Below are positions 1 to 8,200 of a stretch of 10,642 nt of DNA, one piece after another. Both the position numbers and the translations under genes were made by a program. The stretch's first letter is position 1, and each line of letters begins with the position of its first letter. Origin of the DNA: Promethearchaeota archaeon (GTDB lineage Archaea; Asgardarchaeota; Lokiarchaeia; Sigynarchaeales; SOKP01); assembly GCA_019057775.1 (NCBI GenBank), contig JAHLWT010000132.1, forward strand, positions 1 through 10,642. The letters run 5' to 3'. Under the pieces are notes generated by a model. That model made no database searches. It was not told the DNA's origin and saw only the letters and a program-made list of their open reading frames with translations.

Positions 1-1
1 T

Positions 2-1156
2 AAGTATCTCTTTCGCTATTATGGACCCGAGGATTTTCCTTCCAGAGTGAAAATGCTGGAAGAGGAGTTTGCTAGAATGATGGGAGTAAGACACGCTCTA
101 GCAGTAAATTCCTGCACTTCGGCTCTCATCACCTCTCTAATAGCAGTGGGTGTAGGTCCGGGAGATGAAGTAGTTATCCCTGGATATACTTTCTTTGCCT
201 CCTGTGCGGCGATAATTGCCGCCAAAGCTATTCCCGTAATAGCAGAAATTGATGCATCACTTACTCTGGACCCGGAGGATCTAAAGAAAAAGATAACTTC
301 CCGCACTAAAGCAATAGTTCCTGTCCATATGCGGGGGGCCCCTTGCCAGATGGATAGAATTATGGAGATAGCCAAAGAACATAAGCTGAAAGTAATAGAA
401 GACACTGCTCAGGCTTGTGGAGGAAGTTTTGAGGGAAAGTATTTGGGTACTTTCGGAGATTGTAATGCTTTTAGTTTTCAATATCACAAGATAATTACTG
501 CTGGTGAAGGTGGTATGATAGCTACTGATGATGATCTATTTTATAACCGGGCCCAGGGTTATCATGATACTGCTGCCTGTTGGAGATCGGATCGCTTTGC
601 TCCAGCTCGCTATGAGGGTGAGCTTTTCCCGGGAGTTAATTTCCGTATGCCCGAATTAATAGGAGCGGTGGCTAGAGTACAACTTAGACGCCTTGACGGG
701 CTTATTGAGAAGATGAGAAGAAACAAAGCAAGTATAAAAGATGCTATCAAGGATATAGAAAGTCTAAGATTTCGCAGACTTAATGATCCGGCCGGAGATA
801 CAGGTATTGCCCTCATCTTTTTCTTACCTACGATAGAGATAACCAAAAAATTTGCTAAAGCTCTAAAAACAGAGGGTATAGAGGCAAGCTCTATATACAA
901 TAAAGGGATACCGGACTGGCATATCTATGCTCATTGGGAATTCATCATAAATAAAGAGACAGCTACCCCCGAAGGTTGTCCTTATGCCTGTCCCTATTAT
1001 AAAGGTCCAGAAATCAAATATTCGCCTGATATGTGTCCTAATACTCTGGATTGGCTGGGCCGCTCCATTCATATAGATATTCCTCCTCAGATGAAGGAGG
1101 AAGACTGTGATATGATTGCCGAGGGCATCCGAAAAGTGGCAGAAGCATATCTGTAA
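2..1156 (+). CDS. DegT/DnrJ/EryC1/StrS family PLP-dependent aminotransferase (5' partial)
   Basis: This family transfers an amino group, usually from glutamate or glutamine, to a keto sugar or cyclitol in the cytoplasm, using pyridoxal phosphate. The frame is open to the left edge, and the upstream residues (LFRYYGPEDFPSRV) match the family's N-terminal region. The GTG at 47 is therefore internal and the true start lies outside the window; perhaps 30-50 residues are missing. Visible signatures are the cofactor-phosphate motif NSCTSAL, the aspartate in IEDTAQACGG, and FSFQYHKIITAGEGG, whose lysine (codon 488-490) should form the Schiff base. The cysteine-containing C-terminal stretch CPYACPYY...DMCP, followed by RSIHIDIPP, resembles one branch of the family. 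The isomerase gene follows after 35 bases, so the two are probably cotranscribed. Family assignment is firm; the substrate is unknown. With importer and glycosidase genes nearby, a role in sugar or cyclitol metabolism is inferred rather than antibiotic or surface-polysaccharide synthesis. Confidence 0.93.
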   Translation, partial: KYLFRYYGPEDFPSRVKMLEEEFARMMGVRHALAVNSCTSALITSLIAVGVGPGDEVVIPGYTFFASCAAIIAAKAIPVIAEIDASLTLDPEDLKKKITSRTKAIVPVHMRGAPCQMDRIMEIAKEHKLKVIEDTAQACGGSFEGKYLGTFGDCNAFSFQYHKIITAGEGGMIATDDDLFYNRAQGYHDTAACWRSDRFAPARYEGELFPGVNFRMPELIGAVARVQLRRLDGLIEKMRRNKASIKDAIKDIESLRFRRLNDPAGDTGIALIFFLPTIEITKKFAKALKTEGIEASSIYNKGIPDWHIYAHWEFIINKETATPEGCPYACPYYKGPEIKYSPDMCPNTLDWLGRSIHIDIPPQMKEEDCDMIAEGIRKVAEAYL

Positions 1157-1191
1157 GCATAGGTTTTTCTTATAAATGAGGAGAAAGGCAA

Positions 1192-2004
1192 ATGATAAAG
1201 ATAGGTGTGTGTATAGAGACAGTATTTACAGAATTGCCTTACATAGAGAGGATTAAAAGAGTAGCTAAAATAGGTTTTCCAGGGATTGAGTTTTGGTTTC
1301 ATAATCGCCGCTTTGATGGAGCCAATCTCTTTAAAGAAATGAAGGACATCGAGGCTATAGCTAAAGTTGTTAAGGATTTAGGCCTTGAGGTAACTGACTT
1401 TGTGGTAAATTCTTCCGAGGGAGAAAATGGAGGATTCTTGGTGAAACCTGAGGATAGAGAGAAGTATCTAGGAAGACTAAGAGAGCTAATTCCCCTGGCT
1501 CATAGGCTCAATTGCAGGAAGTTAATAACCTGTACCGGCAATAAAGTAGAAGGCCGAAGTTATGAGGAGCAAAGAAAAAATATCATTGATACATTGAGCC
1601 AAGCCTCTAAAGTAGTAGAAAAAGAGAACATAATCTTAGTTTTAGAACCCTTGAATACTCTGATAGACCATCCAGGATATTTTCTTGATTCGGTTAAAGA
1701 AGGGGCCAGAATCATAAGAGAAATCAGCCATCCCAATATCCGTTTGCTCTATGATATTTACCATATGCAGATAATGGAAGGAAATATTATCTCTAGCATT
1801 GAGGAAAATATCGATATCATTGGGCATTTTCATGCTGCTGGTGTTCCAGGAAGACACGAGCTTTATTCCGGTGAGTTAAATTATCCTAACATTATTAAGA
1901 GAATAGATGAATTAGGCTACAAAGGATACATAGGATTAGAATATTTTCCCAGTATAGATTCTGAGGAGTCTTTGAAGAAGATAAAAGAGGGAATGTCAAT
2001 TTAA
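1192..2004 (+). CDS. Hydroxypyruvate isomerase-like sugar isomerase/epimerase (TIM barrel)
   Basis: A 270-residue, single-domain AP-endonuclease-2-like TIM barrel of the usual length for sugar phosphate isomerases/epimerases and hydroxypyruvate isomerases. Visible landmarks are LVLEPLN (Glu152), LLYDIYHMQIMEGN (Asp188, His191), GHFHAAGVPGRHE (His212, His214, Glu223) and GLEYFP (Glu250). Glu152 and Glu250 are 98 residues apart, the same spacing as the catalytic glutamates of E. coli Hyi (142 and 240). The PGRHELYSGELNYP block is typical of the Hyi branch. The ATG is preceded by GAGGAG (1178-1183) at 8 bases. It probably shares a transcript with the aminotransferase upstream. Family members interconvert keto and aldo sugars or epimerise ketoses with a divalent metal. 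In this locus it more likely processes an imported sugar than hydroxypyruvate itself, but that is inference. Confidence 0.9.
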   Translation: MIKIGVCIETVFTELPYIERIKRVAKIGFPGIEFWFHNRRFDGANLFKEMKDIEAIAKVVKDLGLEVTDFVVNSSEGENGGFLVKPEDREKYLGRLRELIPLAHRLNCRKLITCTGNKVEGRSYEEQRKNIIDTLSQASKVVEKENIILVLEPLNTLIDHPGYFLDSVKEGARIIREISHPNIRLLYDIYHMQIMEGNIISSIEENIDIIGHFHAAGVPGRHELYSGELNYPNIIKRIDELGYKGYIGLEYFPSIDSEESLKKIKEGMSI

Positions 2005-2018
2005 TTCAAATTTTGTCT

Positions 2019-2043
2019 GTTTCCTATAAGCAATTATGGAAAC
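2019..2043 (+). promoter_or_regulatory. Intergenic hairpin/palindrome with GCAA tetraloop
   Basis: The arms GTTTCC and GGAAAC pair perfectly. With one bulged T, four further pairs (ATAA/TTAT) close a GCAA loop of the stable GNRA class. No T-run follows, so it is not a standard intrinsic terminator. It lies between the isomerase stop and the binding-protein gene, in the largest gap upstream of the importer. It could be an mRNA processing or stabilising element, or an operator. I could not pick a convincing -35/-10 pair around it. Confidence 0.4.
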
Positions 2044-2132
2044 TAGAAATGAAGCCAGAGGGAGGTGAGAAAGTAAATAGGCCATTAGCTGGGAAATAAA
2101 GGAAGGTTTTTTAATAACTCAAGGAGAAAAAA

Positions 2133-3455
2133 ATGAAAAAAAGAGTAACGAGTTTTTTGGTAGTTTTAGTCATTTCTGGATTGAGCGTATTTTCATTGGC
2201 ATCAGCAAATGGTAATGCGGCCGTAAATATTAATTATTGGTTCAGTTGGGGAGGATTCTGGGGAAAAGAGCATCAGGAGATACTTAGTGCATTTAACAAA
2301 ACTCATCCAGAAATTAAGGTGACAGGCTTAACTATACCCTATAGTGAGATGATTCCAAAGTTGTTAACGGCTATAGCCGCTGGAGATCCTCCTGACATGG
2401 TTACTATCTTTGGAGGGACAAATGCGGGCCTTTATGCAAAGATGTTTGCCTGCTTGGATGACTTTGTGAAGGAAAATGAGGAAACGATGGGACCTCAAAA
2501 CTGGTTTCCTGAGGTGTTGGACTATATGAAATTTGAGGGCAAACTATACGGTCTTCCTTGGGTTTCCTCATCAGAAGGTTTATTTTACAATGTAGACTTG
2601 TTTAGGGAGGCAGGACTAGATCCGCAAAATCCTCCAAAATATTGGAGAGACTTGGCAGTAGCTTCTGAAAAGTTAACCAAGAAGAATGAGCAAGGACAAA
2701 TTACAACTTTAGGATTTTGGTTCCCGGGAGATGTCAGGGCGTTTGATACAAATTGGACCATATATTGGTTTTATAGAAACAACGGGCGCTTGTGGGATCC
2801 TGAAAAAAAGGAAATGACTCTTACCGATCCTGAAAATATAGAAACCTTGGAATACCTTGCTTCTTGGGCTAGAAAAAACGGACCGGAGGAAATAGAGCGA
2901 TTTATAGTTTCAGCCGAGGCTGTAAGTCCAGAGGTAGAAGGATGGTTTGAACAAGGAAAGCTAGCAATGGCAGAGTTTGGACCGTGGTCAGTTGGGCATA
3001 TAACTGAACATGCTCCCGACCTTAATTATGATGTTGGCATGGTGCCCTACCCTGAGAGTGGAACACCTGTCACTACTAATTATGTTGATGTCATGTATAT
3101 TCCAAGGGGAAACAAACATCTTCAGGAGGCATGGACTTTCATTAGCTGGATGGCTACTGAAGGGACGACGATATGGTCTACCAAATTTGGAGAGACACCT
3201 GCAAGATACGATGTAGCTGCTTCGCCAGACTTCGAAAAAATGTCTCGTTATGACCTCTTCAAAAGAATAAGTATAGATTATCATAAGTATGGAAAGGCAT
3301 CTCTTCCTGGTTTTCCTATAAGGACCATATTTGCAGACCAAGCTACCAGATATTATCAGCAGGTTATGCATCTAAAGATGAGCCCTAAGGATGCTTTGGA
3401 GGAACTTCAAGTTGTTATGCAGAAAGAGCTGGATAAATTCTACGAAAAGAGATAA
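2133..3455 (+). CDS. ABC transporter extracellular solute-binding protein, family 1 (CUT1 sugar importer)
   Basis: A 440-residue periplasmic or extracytoplasmic sugar-binding protein of the MalE/UgpB type. The N-terminus is a classic Sec signal: MKKR, a hydrophobic stretch, then SLASA, with likely cleavage after Ala25. There is no lipobox cysteine, so the protein should be soluble. The mature part starts with the family's typical INYWFSWGG strand and has the AFNKTHPEIKV, AAGDPPDMV, GKLYGLPW and YNVDLFREAGLDP blocks. Many tryptophans and other aromatics (for example WSVGH) fit carbohydrate stacking. An AAGGAG site (2121-2126) sits 6 bases before the ATG. Two permease genes follow, as in most CUT1 operons. 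CUT1 systems mostly import oligosaccharides and glycosides; the actual ligand cannot be read here. Confidence 0.95.
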   Translation: MKKRVTSFLVVLVISGLSVFSLASANGNAAVNINYWFSWGGFWGKEHQEILSAFNKTHPEIKVTGLTIPYSEMIPKLLTAIAAGDPPDMVTIFGGTNAGLYAKMFACLDDFVKENEETMGPQNWFPEVLDYMKFEGKLYGLPWVSSSEGLFYNVDLFREAGLDPQNPPKYWRDLAVASEKLTKKNEQGQITTLGFWFPGDVRAFDTNWTIYWFYRNNGRLWDPEKKEMTLTDPENIETLEYLASWARKNGPEEIERFIVSAEAVSPEVEGWFEQGKLAMAEFGPWSVGHITEHAPDLNYDVGMVPYPESGTPVTTNYVDVMYIPRGNKHLQEAWTFISWMATEGTTIWSTKFGETPARYDVAASPDFEKMSRYDLFKRISIDYHKYGKASLPGFPIRTIFADQATRYYQQVMHLKMSPKDALEELQVVMQKELDKFYEKR

Positions 3456-3471
3456 ACATAAGGAGATTTAA

Positions 3472-3507
3472 ATTTTCCCTCCCTGCCTTAGGGTGGGGAG
3501 GGAAAAT
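3472..3507 (+). promoter_or_regulatory. Strong hairpin between binding-protein and permease genes
   Basis: A perfect 12-base inverted repeat (3472-3483 with 3496-3507) is extended by two wobble and two G-C pairs to a stem of about 16 pairs with a 4-base loop (TTAG). No T-run follows, so it is not a clear terminator. The right arm contains GGGAGGG, the only purine-rich ribosome-binding sequence close to the permease start, and also covers the GTG at 3493. Folding would therefore mask translation initiation. Hairpins at this place in binding-protein/permease operons (malE-malF type) are known to stabilise upstream mRNA and lower permease expression. That role is likely here but not shown. Confidence 0.7.
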
Positions 3508-3516
3508 AAGCCAAAA

Positions 3517-4407
3517 ATGAAAATAAGGAATAGAACAAGAGAGGCAGCAGGGGGGTATTTATTTGCAGTACCCTGGCTTGTAGGACTTTCTATTTTTGTT
3601 TTTTATCCTTTTATTGCAAACATTTTTTATAGCTTTACAGAATATAACATTATTGAGTCTCCAGTGTGGGTGGGAATTGATAATTATAGGGTTTTAGTGC
3701 ATGATTCTTTATTTTGGAAGTCCTTATATAACACTATTTATTATAGTGCAGTGGTTCCTCTGCAATTGATCATTGCTCTTTTGCTTGCACTTTTTTTAAA
3801 TCAGAAGGTAAGGGGGCAAAGGTACTTTCGCACCTTTTTTTACTTACCTGTCCTTGTTCCTTTGGTAGCCTCATCCGTTTTATGGAAATGGATGCTCAGT
3901 CCCAATTATGGTTTGGTAAATTCCTTATTATATAAGATAGGTATAGATGGACCAGGATGGTTTGCTAGTGAAAGTTGGTCCAAGCCAGCCTTGATTTTAA
4001 TGGGAACCTGGACAGTAGGGGGAGCAATGATAATATTTTTAGCAACTTTACAGGACATTCCTCAGGTGCTTTATGAGGCAGCTGAAATAGATGGAGCTAC
4101 TGCGTTTAAAAAAACTTTTCATATTACCTTACCTCTTTTAACCCCTGCTATTTTTTTTAATTTAATTATGGGCATTATAGGCTCATTCCAGGTTTTTACC
4201 CAGGCTTATATAATAACAGAAGGAGGGCCTATGTATTCAACCACATTTTACGTGTTATATCTATATAATAATGCTTTTAAATTCTTTAGAATGGGCCGGG
4301 CTTCAGCAATGGCTTTAATTCTATTTATTGTGATATTTATTATTACATTGTTTATAGTTAAGACATCTTCTAAATGGGTCTATTACGAGGCAGGGGGTAG
4401 AAAATGA
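3517..4407 (+). CDS. ABC sugar transporter permease, MalF/UgpA type
   Basis: First inner-membrane subunit of the importer, 296 residues from the ATG. The opening GGYLFAVPWLVGLSIFVFYPF is the standard first membrane segment of this family. About six membrane segments are visible, and the cytoplasmic EAA loop that docks the ATPase is clear at about residues 187-206 (YEAAEIDGATAFKKTFHITLP). GGPMYSTTF near the C-terminal side is also typical. An in-frame GTG at 3493 would add eight residues, but it lies inside the hairpin's right arm. The ATG at 3517, after the hairpin, gives the family's usual N-terminus. Its only near ribosome site is GGAGG in the hairpin arm about 15 bases away, a weak arrangement suggesting reduced translation. 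It overlaps the next permease by four bases (ATGA). Confidence 0.93.
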   Translation: MKIRNRTREAAGGYLFAVPWLVGLSIFVFYPFIANIFYSFTEYNIIESPVWVGIDNYRVLVHDSLFWKSLYNTIYYSAVVPLQLIIALLLALFLNQKVRGQRYFRTFFYLPVLVPLVASSVLWKWMLSPNYGLVNSLLYKIGIDGPGWFASESWSKPALILMGTWTVGGAMIIFLATLQDIPQVLYEAAEIDGATAFKKTFHITLPLLTPAIFFNLIMGIIGSFQVFTQAYIITEGGPMYSTTFYVLYLYNNAFKFFRMGRASAMALILFIVIFIITLFIVKTSSKWVYYEAGGRK

Positions 4408-5252
4408 AGACTATTAGCTCTGAAAAATTTAAGCTTAAGACAGCCAAAATATTTATGTATCTAATTTTAATAGGTTTTTCCATTATTTACACAATACCTC
4501 TTTTTTGGCTAATTTCAACATCATTTAAAACGCCAGCTCAAGTTTTCGCTGTTTCTACTAAATGGTTGCCCAGTCCAGTAGCATGGGGAAATTATGCAGA
4601 GATGATAAGTGTTTCTCCTTTCTTTCAGTATGTAAGGAATACCTTAATTATTGTTATCCTTAATTTAGGAGGAGCTCTTTTAATTAATCCATTGATTGCT
4701 TATAGCTTCGCGCGCCTTAGGTGGCCGGGAAGGGATATTATATTTGTGATAACTTTAGGCTCAATGATGATTCCTTTTGCCTCAATGATGGTTCCTCTTT
4801 ATGTTCTTTTCCGATATTTAGGATGGGTAAATACTTTTAAACCTTTGATTGTCCCTGTTTGGTGCGGACAGGCATATTTAATTTTTTTATTAAGGCAATT
4901 TTTTCTTACCATTCCATTGGAATTGTCCGATGCGGCAAGAATAGATGGAGCCTCACAACTTGGCATCTACTGGAGAATAATTTATCCCTTAGCTAAACCA
5001 GCTTTAGCTGTTGTAGCCATATTTCAGGTTGTTTATGATTGGAATGATTTTCTTGCTCCCTTAATATGGCTTAATAGTCAAGATAAGTATACGCTTGCTA
5101 TAGGTCTACAGCTTTTTTCTGGATCTCATGCCACTCAATGGAACTTGCAAATGGCTTATGGTGTACTAATGACTATTCCTATGATAGGCTTCTTCTTTTT
5201 CTTTGCCAAATATTTTATTCAAGGGTTAACTATAAGTGGGCTAAAAAGGTAA
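4404..5252 (+). CDS. ABC sugar transporter permease, MalG/UgpE type
   Basis: Second inner-membrane subunit, 282 residues, with about six membrane segments. The N-terminal block IPLFWLISTSFKTPAQVF, then RNTLIIV and AYSFARLRWPGRDIIF, is typical of MalG-type proteins. The EAA loop is at about residues 173-195 (ELSDAARIDGASQLGIYW), and the protein ends with the characteristic FAKYFIQGLTISGLKR. Its ATG overlaps the stop of the preceding permease (ATGA), so the two are translationally coupled and expected in equal amounts as a heterodimer. No ATPase gene follows. The importer must use an ATPase encoded elsewhere, as many CUT1 systems share an MsmK/UgpC-type subunit. The next gene's ribosome site begins 12 bases after the stop, so the operon continues into the large glycosidase gene. 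Confidence 0.94.
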   Translation: MKTISSEKFKLKTAKIFMYLILIGFSIIYTIPLFWLISTSFKTPAQVFAVSTKWLPSPVAWGNYAEMISVSPFFQYVRNTLIIVILNLGGALLINPLIAYSFARLRWPGRDIIFVITLGSMMIPFASMMVPLYVLFRYLGWVNTFKPLIVPVWCGQAYLIFLLRQFFLTIPLELSDAARIDGASQLGIYWRIIYPLAKPALAVVAIFQVVYDWNDFLAPLIWLNSQDKYTLAIGLQLFSGSHATQWNLQMAYGVLMTIPMIGFFFFFAKYFIQGLTISGLKR

Positions 5253-5263
5253 TTTAAAAAAAT

Positions 5264-5271
5264 AAAGGAGG
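5264..5271 (+). promoter_or_regulatory. Ribosome binding site fixing the GTG 5278 start
   Basis: AAAGGAGG is a near-perfect anti-16S match, 6 bases before GTG 5278. No comparable site precedes the next usable in-frame start (GTG 5545), which is preceded by CAAATTCAGTAAAG. This supports translation beginning at 5278 even though two stops interrupt that frame. Confidence 0.8.
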
Positions 5272-5277
5272 CATTAA

Positions 5278-8200
5278 GTGAATAGTATCAAGGAAGAAAA
5301 GTTAGTTAATCTTGTGGAATTTGGGGAAATTAAGTGGTGGTCAGGGAAATAGCCAAACGAGATTTAAGGTCATCTCATTGGGCCTTCCAGGGATAAAGAA
5401 GACGTTCTCTATTGGCTTCCAGCAGCAGAATTTGAGGAAGGTGAGCCACATATAGGAGTAGAGTGGAATGAGCCAAGAGATGTATATAAAATAGAGGTAA
5501 CCTATAAGGATAACCAATCTGTTCCAGATCCAAATTCAGTAAAGGTGCAGTATTGGCAATATAATTGGCCAAACCCTGCTCCAGAAAGAAGAAAAGGAGC
5601 AAGGCGGGGTTGGATAGAGGTGGATGATTCCTGGAATGGGCGGTGGGTGACTGCTAACACTAAAGTAACGGTCAATGAAAATAAACGTATTTATAGCTTT
5701 GAGCCTCTTGATATTACCGAGCTATTTGATGAGCGAAAGTTAGAGGAAATGGATTATGAGTTTTCTCATGCTCTGCTTGAGAGGACTGAACGTCAACTGG
5801 AGGAAGCCGAGGATTACAATTCCATTTTTCGAAAAACTTTGAAGGTTCGACTGGTCTTTGGAGATAGTCTTAAGCCAGGAATTACTGAGCTTAAAGTATA
5901 CTCCAAGTCTTTATGGAAGGAAATAGCTGTGGATGTTTTTTTTGGATGTGATGAGAGAAAGGACACCGATTGGTCGGGCGCTATTGAGGCTTACAATGGT
6001 AGGATAACGGGTATTGAGCCCTTAGATTTTAATGAGGAAGATGCTATTACCGAAAAGAATGCTTGGGAAATCAAAACCAAGGGAAAGTCAAAGGGGATTC
6101 GAGCCAGAGTAATGTATGCTGATTGTTCTGCTAAGTCTTCAGACCGCACTATAATTACCATAAGAACAAAGACCAGAAGTTTCTCTTTTCTTATTAATGA
6201 TTTATTTCAAGGACCTCTCCTGATAAAGGACTACAATATCTTGGTAAAGAGGAGCAATGAACAAATTGATTATGAAACATACCTGAGTAAATTAGCCTCT
6301 TTGAATAGAAAAAGTATCTATGATTTAGTTACTTCTGAGCCAGAGCAATCATATGAAAGGGCTTCTGAGGAAATTCCTTCTTTACAGAAGACAAAACAGC
6401 AGCCACCTTATGGCAGATATATCATCTTAGGCTGCGAAGGAAATCGCCAGGAATTTGCCCTAAGATTTAATGGGCATTTATTCGCCAACAAGAAATTGCT
6501 TAAAGTCCGTGGCCATGATACAGCAAGACTTTTATGGCCAGGAATGGAATTGCAGTATAAATTTGGCACCGGAGATCCACCTGATTTTCGCGAAAGAGAA
6601 AATAGCTGCCTGCAAAGCGTGAAGGAAGGATACCTTCCAGTAGTTGAGACTTCCTGGTTGGATAGGGAAATTGAGTATAAAGAGGAGGCATTTGCTGCAT
6701 TTCTTGATGGCTCTATGGAGGATTCACTTACACAACGGGGAGATGAGGACATTGTTTGCCTGATGCAATTTACTATTAGAAACACCACTATGGGGAAAAA
6801 GCGTGCCGAGTTATGGCTCCTAATACAGCCATGGGAGGAATTATCCTTTGAAGGCGGGTTCATTGAAGCTAAGGGTAGAGTAGTTCCTGGTGAAACAGTG
6901 AAGGATAAGTGGAAAGTTCAGAAATATGAGGAGCCTTTACTCAGAGGCTATGTTAATATTAACAGTAAAGGCAGGTTGTTTCCAAAAACTTGTGTGGTTG
7001 GCTCAGAGGATACTCATAATATTCCCAATGCCATACTCTATGAGGTTGAACTTGATAGTTGCCAGGAGCATACAATTAACCTTGCTATTCCCTTTGCTAC
7101 ATTAGTTAATAAGGATTTACTTTCCTCTTTAAATTACAGCGAGAAATTAAATGAGGTCATCTCTTACTGGAAGGGCTATATTGATGATGGGATGCAAGTA
7201 AGTGTTCCTGATGCTATTGTTAATGATTTCTATAAAGCTGTGCCTATCCATGTAGCCATCACTGTGGATAAAGACCCTTATTCGGGTCTATATGAGGTGC
7301 CTGCTGCTACCTATGCGTATGGACCTTGTGGAAATGAGGCTTGCTGGCAAATCCGTCAACTTGATTATCGTGGATATCATAAGCGGGCAGAGGAGTATCT
7401 AGAGACCTTTATCCGAGTTCAAGGGAAAAAGCCTTTGGATGGGCATTTTAAATCTAAAAAAGGTGGCCTTCAGGCTCTTGGCATTTATAGAGATAAGATA
7501 TATAAAGGGGGTTTTAATTACAACCTTGACCATGGGTTTATCCTTTCTCAGCTTGTAGAGCACTATCTTTTGACCAGAGATCGGGAATGGTTGGATAGAA
7601 TTTTGCCCAATCTTATAGAAGCATGTGACTTTGTAATTCGAGAAAGAGCCTCCACCATGCACAAAAAATCTGATGGCAGTAAATATCTAGAGTACGGCTT
7701 ATTGCCCGCAGGTCATCTTGAGGATAATCGCGAATGGAGATGCTGGTTTGCCGTTAATGCTCATGCTTATTATGGCATGAAATTGACGGCGGAGGTACTT
7801 GCCGACATTAATCATCCTGAGGCGAGGAGGATCTCAAGGGAGGTTAAGGTTTATGGCAAGGATATCCGTGAAGCGGCAAAAAGAGCAATGGTAGATTCAC
7901 CAGTGGTTAAACTATTAGATGGAACTTATATACCTCATGTTCCAACTAGGGCTGGACTGCGTGGAAGAGATTTGGGATGGTTCCGCGAAGGCGCATATGG
8001 GCCCTTACATCTAGTTGAATGCGACATAATCAAGCCTGATGAGGAGATGGCAACCTGGATTTTAAAGGATCTGGAGGATAACATATTTATCACTCGAGAA
8101 TTTGGTAGACCAGTGGATATTGAAAAATACTGGTTTAGTCATGGTGGAGTAGCCATACAGGCAAATTTACTGGATAATGCCATGATTTATTTGAAAAGAG

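Noticed and set aside
2049..2099. 16-codon ORF in the gap before the binding-protein gene
   Set aside because: No ribosome site and no distinctive residues; expected by chance.
2988..3371. 127-codon minus-strand ORF
   Set aside because: It lies within the clearly assigned sugar-binding protein gene; composition is that of an antisense shadow.
3493..3516. GTG start for the first permease, adding eight residues
   Set aside because: The GTG lies inside the hairpin's right arm with no ribosome site at normal spacing, and the added residues are not typical of the family. The ATG at 3517 fits better.
5350..5367. Stop-codon recoding (for example pyrrolysine at TAG)
   Set aside because: A TAA follows five codons later in the same frame and TAA is used as an ordinary stop throughout the window. 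A compensating indel pair explains both stops more simply.
6408..6863. 151-codon minus-strand ORF
   Set aside because: It lies wholly inside the large glycosidase gene, has a serine/proline-rich shadow-like composition and no sign of its own expression signals.
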